Shown here piece after piece: positions 57,285-64,000 of a stretch of 64,000 nucleotides of DNA. Source of the DNA: Arthrobacter sp. V1I7 (GTDB taxonomy: Bacteria > Actinomycetota > Actinomycetes > Actinomycetales > Micrococcaceae); contig NZ_JAUSYS010000001.1 in the NCBI RefSeq assembly GCF_030817015.1, positions 4,340,001-4,404,000 of the forward strand, in the 5' to 3' direction. The notes under the pieces are model-generated. The model did no database searches. It was given only the letters and a program-made list of their open reading frames with translations, and was not told where the DNA came from. The translations under genes were made by a program, and so were the position numbers. The first letter of the stretch is position 1. Each line of letters starts with the position of its first letter.

Positions 57285-58497
57285 AAGAATCCAGTGGGCC
57301 GCCACCCTCGGTGTAGCCGGCCTGCTTGCCACCGGCTGCGGTGCCCCGGGAAGCGACGGCGGATCCGCTCCGACGCTATCGGCGGGCAGCGTTCCCGAGA
57401 AGCCGTCCAAGGCAGTCACCCTGAACATCCTCGACGTCGCCGGAAACAAGCAGCTGACGGGCGAGATCTTCGACCAGTTCGCCAAGGACAACCCGGACGT
57501 CATTTCCTCCGTCACATGGGAAACTGCCGGCGCCCCTGACATGGCTGGCAAGGTCAAAGCTCAGCAGCAGGCCGGGAACCTGAAGATCGATCTCGTCCTG
57601 ACGGGCACAGATGGTCTCTCCGCCGGTATCAGCGAAGGACTGTTCGCGCCGATCGCCAAGGATTACAAGGACCGCCTCGGCAACATGGCCAACTACCAGG
57701 AGCCGGCCGCGGAAATGCAGAAGCTCGCCCAGGACCAAGGCATTGCGCTGACCTATTACCCCTCCGGACCACTACTTGAATACAACCCGGACAAGGTTCC
57801 CAACCCGCCCACTACCGCCGAGGAACTCCTGACCTGGGCCAAAGAAAATCCGGGACGCTTCGGCTACGCGCGTCCGGCGAACTCCGGCCCGGGACGTACG
57901 TTCCTGATGGGCCTGCCGTACATCCTGGGGGACTCGGACCCCAAGGATCCGGTGAACGGCTGGACCAAGACGTGGGACTACCTCAAGCAGCTGAACCAGT
58001 CCGTCTCGTCCTACCCGACCGGAACAGGGGTGACCATGAACAACCTTAAAAACGGAACCTGGGACATGGCCATCACCACCACGGGCTGGGACATCAACCC
58101 CCGCGCCCTCGGCCAGGTGCCGGAGAACTTCAAAACCCAGGCCCTCAAAGGTTTCACGTGGGTCACTGATGCGCAGTACGCTGCCGTCCCCAAGGGCGTC
58201 TCAGCGGACAAAATGTCCGCCATCCTGCAGGTCCTGCAGTACGCCCTGACGCCGGAACAGCAGGCCAAGACATATGACACCGGTTACTTCTACCCCGGCC
58301 CCGCCATCAAGGACGTCAGCATCGACCTCGCCCCACAGGCCAGCCAGGACGTCATCAAGAAGTTCGGCCGGAGCGAATACGACGCGCTCATCGAGGACAA
58401 TCCGAAGGCAACGCCGATCGACGCCGCCGCCCTGGTGAAGGCCTTTGACACCTGGGACACCCAGGTGGCGACCGGAAAGGTCGAAGCGAAGAAATGA
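57271..58497 (+). CDS. ABC transporter solute-binding lipoprotein
   Basis: Extracellular solute-binding protein, family 1. The ATG at 57271, with AAAGGA upstream, gives 408 residues starting MRASRRIQWAATLGVAGLLA and a lipobox LLATGC, so the mature protein is lipid-anchored outside the membrane. The frame is open upstream to 57052, but that part overlaps the lacI remnant. The substrate is probably a hexuronate, its oligomer or a related carbohydrate, judged only from the flanking genes. First gene of the importer operon; its stop overlaps the ATPase start. Confidence 0.9.
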   Translation: MRASRRIQWAATLGVAGLLATGCGAPGSDGGSAPTLSAGSVPEKPSKAVTLNILDVAGNKQLTGEIFDQFAKDNPDVISSVTWETAGAPDMAGKVKAQQQAGNLKIDLVLTGTDGLSAGISEGLFAPIAKDYKDRLGNMANYQEPAAEMQKLAQDQGIALTYYPSGPLLEYNPDKVPNPPTTAEELLTWAKENPGRFGYARPANSGPGRTFLMGLPYILGDSDPKDPVNGWTKTWDYLKQLNQSVSSYPTGTGVTMNNLKNGTWDMAITTTGWDINPRALGQVPENFKTQALKGFTWVTDAQYAAVPKGVSADKMSAILQVLQYALTPEQQAKTYDTGYFYPGPAIKDVSIDLAPQASQDVIKKFGRSEYDALIEDNPKATPIDAAALVKAFDTWDTQVATGKVEAKK

Positions 58498-59627
58498 GCA
58501 TCCACGCCACGAGTTTCGAGACTCTCGAACTTGAAAATGTCGCCCGGTCCTTTGGCGGGCAGAACGCCCTGAAAAACCTCAACCTCTCCATCCGGAGCGG
58601 TGAGTTCATTGCCCTGCTCGGACCTTCGGGCTGCGGCAAGTCGACCGCGCTGAATTGTCTCGCCGGACTGCTGCCGCTCACCGGCGGACGCATCCTGATG
58701 GATGGCAAGCAGATCGACCAATTGCCGCCGGAAAAGCGTGGATTCGGCATGGTGTTCCAGAATTACGCCCTCTTCCCACACCTCAGCGTTGAAAGGAACA
58801 TTGCCTTCGGCCTGGAAATGCGCAATGTGCCGAAGGCCGAGATCAAGAAACGCGTGGCGGAAGCGATCGATCTGGTCCAGCTCGGCCCGCATGCCTCGAA
58901 ACTGCCCGGCCAGATGTCCGGCGGCCAGCAGCAGCGCGTCGCCATTGCCCGGGCAGTGGTGCTGCGTCCGCCGCTGGTGCTGATGGATGAGCCGCTCTCC
59001 AACCTGGACGCGAAGCTGAGGCTGGAGATGCGCACCGAGATCCGCCGCCTGCACCAGTCGCTCGGGCTCACCACGCTGTACGTCACACACGACCAGGAAG
59101 AGGCATTGTCCCTTGCGGACCGCCTGGTGGTACTGCGTCTCGGCGAGGTGCAGCAGGTAGGCACGCCGCAGGAACTCCACGAGCATCCGGTCAACTGGCA
59201 CGTCGCAGACTTCATGGGATACCGCAACCTGCTCGAGGGCGTCGTCGAGCGCGTGCACGACGGTGCCGTGACCGTCTCGGTGCTCGACACGACAGTCACC
59301 GGATCGACGAAGGATTTCCTCCGGGCCGGCGACGCCGTCAAGGTGGGCCTGCGCCCCGAGGACTTCGACATCGCCCCTGCAGGAACGGTGCCGGATGGCC
59401 TGGCAAGCATCAACGCCACGGTTGAGGTTGTCGAATACCAGGGCCGGGAGTTCGCCGTCGAGGCCCGCGCCGACGACGGCCAAGCGCTCCACGTGCGCAC
59501 ACCGCGGCATGTCGCGCCCGGACAGCGGGTCACCTTGACGGCGTCCCGTGACCGGGTGCTCGTCTTCCCGGCAGCGCTGGCGGGGATCGCCAGCCCCGCC
59601 CCGGAGCTTGAGGGAGCTGTACTGTGA
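58494..59627 (+). CDS. ABC transporter ATP-binding protein (MalK/PotA-like)
   Basis: 377 residues. Walker A GPSGCGKST, Q-loop VFQNYALFPHL, signature MSGGQQQRVAIARAVV, Walker B LVLMDEPLSNLDAKLR and switch histidine in YVTHDQEEALSLADR are all intact. A C-terminal TOBE-like regulatory domain follows (about 245-370). ATG overlaps the binding-protein stop (ATGA), and its end overlaps the first permease. Confidence 0.94.
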   Translation: MSIHATSFETLELENVARSFGGQNALKNLNLSIRSGEFIALLGPSGCGKSTALNCLAGLLPLTGGRILMDGKQIDQLPPEKRGFGMVFQNYALFPHLSVERNIAFGLEMRNVPKAEIKKRVAEAIDLVQLGPHASKLPGQMSGGQQQRVAIARAVVLRPPLVLMDEPLSNLDAKLRLEMRTEIRRLHQSLGLTTLYVTHDQEEALSLADRLVVLRLGEVQQVGTPQELHEHPVNWHVADFMGYRNLLEGVVERVHDGAVTVSVLDTTVTGSTKDFLRAGDAVKVGLRPEDFDIAPAGTVPDGLASINATVEVVEYQGREFAVEARADDGQALHVRTPRHVAPGQRVTLTASRDRVLVFPAALAGIASPAPELEGAVL

Positions 59628-60547
59628 CCATGACCGGGCAGAAATCCGGCCGGGCGGACAGCGGACCGGGCACCCAGCCCGCGCTGTCCCACCGGCTGGC
59701 GGAGCGCGGAATCGACAAACTGCTGCTCCTGCTGCTGCCGGCCCTGCTGTTCGCGCTCGTGCTCTTCGTCTACCCTTTCATCTACGGTTTGGGGCTGTCG
59801 TTCCAGCCGAAGACCGGCGGGCTGTTCGGGGCGTACATCAAGTTCTTCACCGATCCGTCCGTGCGGGGCCTCGAATCCATCTGGGTGACACTGCAGCTGG
59901 CCGTTCCCGCCGCGCTGATCAACGTCCTGGCCTCAGTTCCGATCGCCTACAAGATGCGGGGCAAGTTCCGCGGCAAGCGCGCCCTGACCACCGTCCTGGT
60001 CATCCCGATCACGCTGGGCACTGTCCTCACGGCCGAAGGCCTGCTGAACTTCTTCGGCCAGCGCGGCTGGCTCAACCGGTTCCTCGGGGTCCTCGGGTTC
60101 GAACCGCTCCAGCTCGTGCAGAACTACTGGGGCGTGCTGTGGTCGCTGATCATCTCCGGCTTCCCGTTCGCCTTCCTGTTGATCCTCTCCTACCTGTCCG
60201 GCATTGATCCGTCGCTCGAAGCGGCCGCACGCACACTCGGCGCCGACTGGAAACAGCGGTTCCGCCGCATCACCCTGCCCCTCCTCGCCCCGGGCTTGGC
60301 GATCACGTTCTGCCTGACCTTCGTCCTGGCCTTCAGCGTCTTCCCATCGGCCATCCTGGTGGGTGATCCATCCGGATCCACGCGCGTTATCGCCTATGTG
60401 GCGTACAACGCCTGGGGCCAACAGTTCGACTACCCACTCGCATCCGCGGCGGCAATCGTCATGGGCGCCGTGGAACTGATCGTCATCATCCTGGTGCTGA
60501 TCTGGCGTTCACGCATGTACAAAGGATCCACCGGAGGTAAAGGCTGA
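59624..60547 (+). CDS. ABC transporter permease 1
   Basis: 307 residues, with about six membrane segments and the cytoplasmic EAA loop EAAARTLGADWKQRFRRITL PLL-type sequence that contacts the ATPase. GTG start overlaps the ATPase stop. PotB-like in layout. Confidence 0.92.
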   Translation: MTMTGQKSGRADSGPGTQPALSHRLAERGIDKLLLLLLPALLFALVLFVYPFIYGLGLSFQPKTGGLFGAYIKFFTDPSVRGLESIWVTLQLAVPAALINVLASVPIAYKMRGKFRGKRALTTVLVIPITLGTVLTAEGLLNFFGQRGWLNRFLGVLGFEPLQLVQNYWGVLWSLIISGFPFAFLLILSYLSGIDPSLEAAARTLGADWKQRFRRITLPLLAPGLAITFCLTFVLAFSVFPSAILVGDPSGSTRVIAYVAYNAWGQQFDYPLASAAAIVMGAVELIVIILVLIWRSRMYKGSTGGKG

Positions 60548-61425
60548 TGAGTCTCACGCTGAAACGAAATCCCAAAGCTGCGCCGGCACCGGCCAAGCGC
60601 CCTTTGGCCGCCTCGCCCGGAACATTCCTCATCTGGGGCGGCATGGCGATCTTCCTCATCCTGCTCCTTGGCGTCGTCTCGTCCGTGGTCGTGAACTCCT
60701 TCGCCAGGGAATGGTTTGATACCTGGCTGCCCTCGGGCTATACGGCTTCGTGGTACGCCGAGGCCTGGAAGGAATACGACCTCGGCCAGGTCATCGGGAC
60801 CACCGTGACCGTCTCCGTCGCCGTCGTCGGCATCTCCGTGCTGGTCGGCGCGCCCGCCTCCTACGTACTGGCCCGCCGCAACTTTCCCGGCAAGAGCATC
60901 CTGATGCTCGTCTTCCTGCTCCCGATCATGATGCCGCCCATCACCTACGGCATCCCGCTGGCCACCCTGTTGACGTACTACCACCTCGCCCCGGGCCTGA
61001 CCGGCGTCATCCTCGCCAACCTGGTTCCGTCCATCCCGTTCGTCATCCTGACCATGACGCCCTTCATTGAACAGATCAACCCGTCCATCGAATCCGCGGC
61101 CCGGATGTGCGGCGCCAACATGCTGCGGCTGTTCACGAAAATCCTCGCGCCGCTGCTGATCCCGGGAATCCTCGCTGCGGCTGTCCTCGTCCTGGTCCGC
61201 ACGGTGGGCATGTTCGAACTGACGTTCCTGACCTCGGACTCCACCTCCGACACCCTCGTCGTGGCGCTGTTCACGGCCATGACCGGCGCCGGAATCCGGG
61301 CCCAGCAGTCCGTGGACGCCATGGCCGTGGTCTACATGCTCATGATGATGGTCATGCTCATCGTGGCCTTGCGGTTCGTCAATCCGACCCAGCTGGTCTC
61401 GCAGATCCGCGAAGACACGGACTGA
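60547..61425 (+). CDS. ABC transporter permease 2
   Basis: 292 residues, with six membrane segments and the EAA-type loop IESAARMCGANMLRLFTKIL. The start shares one base with the end of permease 1. It completes an importer of one lipoprotein, one ATPase and two permeases, all intact. Confidence 0.92.
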   Translation: MSLTLKRNPKAAPAPAKRPLAASPGTFLIWGGMAIFLILLLGVVSSVVVNSFAREWFDTWLPSGYTASWYAEAWKEYDLGQVIGTTVTVSVAVVGISVLVGAPASYVLARRNFPGKSILMLVFLLPIMMPPITYGIPLATLLTYYHLAPGLTGVILANLVPSIPFVILTMTPFIEQINPSIESAARMCGANMLRLFTKILAPLLIPGILAAAVLVLVRTVGMFELTFLTSDSTSDTLVVALFTAMTGAGIRAQQSVDAMAVVYMLMMMVMLIVALRFVNPTQLVSQIREDTD

Positions 61426-61567
61426 CCCGACCGCCGTCGCACTCCTGCCCACCGCCTCCGGCTGAAAGGCCCTCCATGAACACGAGCACGTCCACACCGC
61501 AACGCAGCGGCTCTCGCTGGCTTCCCTGGGTTCGGCTTCCGGCCGGGAGGGGGTCTCTGGTCCGGCC

Positions 61568-62983
61568 ATGGATCCCCGCGCGCTCAGTACCGGAATCGTC
61601 CATTTCGGTGTCGGCGCGTTCCACCGGGCGCACCAGGCCGTCTACACGGAGGACGCCGCGGCGGCCACCGGAGATCCCCGCTGGGGCATCCTTGGCGTGA
61701 CCGGCCGCTCGGCGCGGGTGGCTGAGCAGTTGGGGCCGCAGGATGGACTGTATTCGGTTCTGACCAAGGCCCGGGATTCAGAGTCACTCCGACTGATCGG
61801 TTCGCTGCGCAAAGTGGCCTTCCCCGCTGTGGACTCGGCAGAAGTGCTGCGCGCCTTGGCTTCGGAGGACGTTCATGTCGCGTCCCTGACCATCACGGAA
61901 AAAGGCTATCCGCGCACCCTTAGCGGTGAACTGGATACTTCCAATCCCGGTGTTGCCGCGGACATCGAAGCCCTCAAGGCGGAGCTCGCGGGGCGGTCCT
62001 TCGCCGGACCCGCCCGCACGCCGCTGGGGCTGCTGGCCCGGGGCCTCGCGCGGCGCTATGCCGGTTCCGGCTCGCCGTTCGCCGTGTTGTGCTGTGACAA
62101 CCTGATGTCCAACGGCAAGGTCACCCGGGACCTCGTGCATGCCGTGGCCGGCGCGGCCCGGGCGGAAGACATGCTGGAATGGCTGCGGAAATCTGTCACG
62201 TTCCCCTCCAGCATGGTGGACCGGATTGTTCCTGCCACGACGGAAGCGAACCGGCGGGCGGCGGAACGGATCCTCGGCGTCCGCGACGACGGTCTGGTGG
62301 TCGCCGAACCCTTCGGCCAGTGGGTCATCGAGGACAACTTTCTCGGTCCACGCCCCGCTTGGGAACGCGCCGGAGCGATACTGACGGACGACGTCGGCCC
62401 CTTCGAAGTCGCCAAGCTGCGGATGCTGAATGCCACCCATTCCCTGCTGGCGTATCTCGGGGCCCTGCACGGACATCAGACGATTGCCGGCGCCGTCGCC
62501 GACGACGCCCTCCTGAACGAGGCCCGCAACCTCCAGCGCAACGACGTCATCCCGACACTTAATGCGCCGCCGGGGCTGGACCTCCACGAATACGGCGAGT
62601 CGATCCTCGCCCGGTTCGCCAATCCAAACCTTGGCCACACCACCATCCAGGTCGCCATGGACGGCTCTCAGAAGCTGCCCGTCCGCATCCTTGGCACGGT
62701 GGCGGACCGTCTCGCGGCCGGCGAGGTGCCCTACTCCGCCGCCATGATGCTCGCCGGGTGGATGGTCTTCATCTACCGGGGACGCGATGTCAACGGCAAG
62801 CCCCTGGCCCTCGATGACCCGATGGCGGACATCCTGCGGGAGACCGCCGCGGGCTCCGAGGCCGGTCTCGCCGACAGGCTCCTGGGACTCAAAGCCATCT
62901 TTCCCGAAAAGGTGTCCGCCAATGCCGAATTCCGCGGAGCGTTGGCAGCGAGGGTCAGGCGCCTATTGTCAGACGTCACGTAG
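61568..62983 (+). CDS. uxuB: Mannitol dehydrogenase family protein (fructuronate reductase-like), original start lost
   Basis: 471 residues. NAD-binding segment TGIVHFGVGAFHRAHQAVY near the N-terminus and the C-terminal catalytic domain with KLRMLNATHSLLAYLG and the Lys/His-bearing FANPNLGHTTIQVAMDGSQK. In the uronate context it is most likely UxuB, fructuronate to mannonate. An ATG with upstream AAAGG at 61476 opens in another frame (MNTSTSTPQR), while the reading frame of this gene continues upstream as RLSLASLGSASGREG, so a one-base indel near 61500 separated start and body. Translation from the ATG at 61568 would lose about 31 residues but keep the domain. Confidence 0.85.
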   Translation: MDPRALSTGIVHFGVGAFHRAHQAVYTEDAAAATGDPRWGILGVTGRSARVAEQLGPQDGLYSVLTKARDSESLRLIGSLRKVAFPAVDSAEVLRALASEDVHVASLTITEKGYPRTLSGELDTSNPGVAADIEALKAELAGRSFAGPARTPLGLLARGLARRYAGSGSPFAVLCCDNLMSNGKVTRDLVHAVAGAARAEDMLEWLRKSVTFPSSMVDRIVPATTEANRRAAERILGVRDDGLVVAEPFGQWVIEDNFLGPRPAWERAGAILTDDVGPFEVAKLRMLNATHSLLAYLGALHGHQTIAGAVADDALLNEARNLQRNDVIPTLNAPPGLDLHEYGESILARFANPNLGHTTIQVAMDGSQKLPVRILGTVADRLAAGEVPYSAAMMLAGWMVFIYRGRDVNGKPLALDDPMADILRETAAGSEAGLADRLLGLKAIFPEKVSANAEFRGALAARVRRLLSDVT

Positions 62984-63014
62984 GCACTGCCGAGATAGGG
63001 CGAATGCCGGAAAA

Positions 63015-63641
63015 CTAGACCCCGTAACCGCTGTAGCGTGCGCTGCTGATCACTATCCCGAAGATCACGATGACCAGGATCGTGATCGCAATCCCCACAT
63101 AGCCGAGCACCAGGCCCGCTATTGCCATGCCCCGGCCGGCCGGCTCCCTCGTGAGGGCCATGTGCCCCAATATGACGGCGGCGATCTGCGGCAGCAGGAA
63201 GAACCCGAAGCCCACGAGCGCGGCAATTCCGCAGCAAAGGCTGGCGATGCTCAGGGTCTTGGGCTCGGCCGGCACCCCGTAATAGCCCGGCTGGCCGTAG
63301 GCGTTGTAGCTGGCGCCGGGCTGGCCGGGCGCCGCGTACTGTTGGCCGTACGTCGGCGGGTCGAAAGGCTGCTGGCCATAAGACTGCTGGCCGAAGGGCT
63401 GCTGCGGTGCCGCGCCGTACGGTGTGCCGTAGGCATCCCTGGGCTGACCGTAGTCGGGGGCCGGCTGGCCGTTCTGCTCGTCTGCCTGACCCTTCGCATC
63501 GAACGCCGGCTGGCCGTAACCCGGCTCCGAGCCCTGACTTGCGGCCCGGGCCGTGCTCTCGGTCCCCCGCGGTGGAGTGTACGACGGCGGCTGCTCCCCG
63601 TGCGGCGTGTCGTCCTTGCCCGAAGTCGGCTGGTCAGTCAT
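63015..63641 (-). CDS. DUF4190 membrane protein with Gln/Gly/Tyr-rich tail
   Basis: 208 residues. Residues 1-130 are low-complexity, made of repeated YGQ and QPYG-like units, and likely disordered in the cytoplasm. Two membrane segments follow (about 133-160 and 168-198) with PAGRGMAIAGLVLGYVGI, the DUF4190 signature. Role unknown; such proteins are common in actinobacteria and are often linked to the cell envelope. Confidence 0.8.
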   Translation of the reverse strand: MTDQPTSGKDDTPHGEQPPSYTPPRGTESTARAASQGSEPGYGQPAFDAKGQADEQNGQPAPDYGQPRDAYGTPYGAAPQQPFGQQSYGQQPFDPPTYGQQYAAPGQPGASYNAYGQPGYYGVPAEPKTLSIASLCCGIAALVGFGFFLLPQIAAVILGHMALTREPAGRGMAIAGLVLGYVGIAITILVIVIFGIVISSARYSGYGV

Positions 63642-63774
63642 GGAAGTCCCCTTTTTAGTCCCTGGATCCAGCCTACCGCCGCGCCGTTGCGATGATCACG
63701 AAATTCTGCGTCACAGGGGCCCGATTCCGCCCAAAATCACGTAGTGCTCCCGTCTCGTCTGGCATGCTAATGCC

Positions 63775-64000
63775 ATGGCTAGCCGCGCGGGCACTGTTGC
63801 CCAACCCCAAGACCTTGTTGACCTCACTGCGCTTCTGGATGCGTACTACGACGTTTCGCCGGATTTAGGTGACCCCGGGCAACGTGTAGTGTTCGGCACC
63901 TCCGGGCACCGCGGGTCCAGTTTGAAGGCCTCTTTTAACGAGCCGCACATCCTGGCCATCACCCAGGCCATCGTGGAGTATCGGGCCGGCCAGGGCATCA
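63775..64000 (+). CDS. pgm: Phosphoglucomutase, N-terminal part, cut by window edge
   Basis: The first 75 residues from the ATG at 63775: MASRAGTVAQPQDLVDLTAL, DPGQRVVFGTSGHRGSSLKA and NEPHILAITQAIVEYRAGQG match the opening of alpha-D-glucose-specific phosphoglucomutase (Pgm), which interconverts glucose 1- and 6-phosphate. The catalytic phosphoserine lies beyond the window. Confidence 0.9.
   Translation, partial: MASRAGTVAQPQDLVDLTALLDAYYDVSPDLGDPGQRVVFGTSGHRGSSLKASFNEPHILAITQAIVEYRAGQGI

Overview
The window is high-GC DNA from an actinobacterium, most likely Arthrobacter, Pseudarthrobacter or a close Micrococcaceae relative. The evidence is an Lsr2 gene, the lysS-lsr2-clpC and folate-PH domain-panC gene orders, frequent GTG and TTG starts, and ATGA/GTGA operon overlaps. 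I saw no rRNA, tRNA, CRISPR array or intact prophage.

Layout. 1-1.4 kb: 3' part of an AAT-family amino acid permease. 1.5-3.4 kb: remains of a conjugative module (DUF4913 gene and a TraG/VirD4-type coupling protein), both broken. 3.4-6.7 kb: anchored protein, mutY, a lipoprotein and a membrane protein. 6.7-9.0 kb: PTS-dependent dihydroxyacetone kinase operon dhaKLM. 9.5-10.9 kb: a DDE insertion sequence with reiterated terminal repeats. 11.2-14.2 kb: ECF sigma factor with a membrane partner, an ArgA-like acetyltransferase and a deleted S9 peptidase gene. 14.3-37 kb: a largely housekeeping block, mostly on the minus strand: clpC, lsr2, lysS, tdk, a DHA2 exporter, panC, DUF2520, two PH-domain proteins, DUF3180, folK-folB-folP-folE, ftsH, hpt, tilS, a DUF2342 metalloprotease and dacB. 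37.1-51.7 kb: ppa, a carboxylesterase, a frameshifted phosphoketolase gene, SatD-like, HAD hydrolase, serS, diacylglycerol kinase-like, pheA, rhodanese, amidase and a secreted esterase-like protein with three C-terminal repeats. 51.9-63.0 kb: a hexuronate catabolism and sugar uptake locus. The window ends with a DUF4190 protein and the start of pgm.

How it fits together. The folate block (GTP to dihydropteroate) and panC share one long minus-strand operon with membrane PH-domain proteins. The hexuronate locus encodes UxaA, ManD, UxaC, UxuB, Eda, a LacI regulator and a complete ABC importer. It is visibly decaying: eda is reduced to an N-terminal stub, one deletion has removed the facing 5' parts of uxaC and lacI, and uxuB has lost its original start by frameshift. 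The importer, uxaA and manD stay open.

The most notable signals are this one-sided decay, the IS with two left and three right terminal repeats at about 35-bp spacing, a 141-bp (47-codon) tandem duplication upstream of the amidase gene, a one-base frameshift in an otherwise intact phosphoketolase gene, and a 26-bp perfect hairpin after serS. I found no clear new defence or biosynthetic system. All functional calls come from recognising motifs and family sequences by eye; no database search was run.
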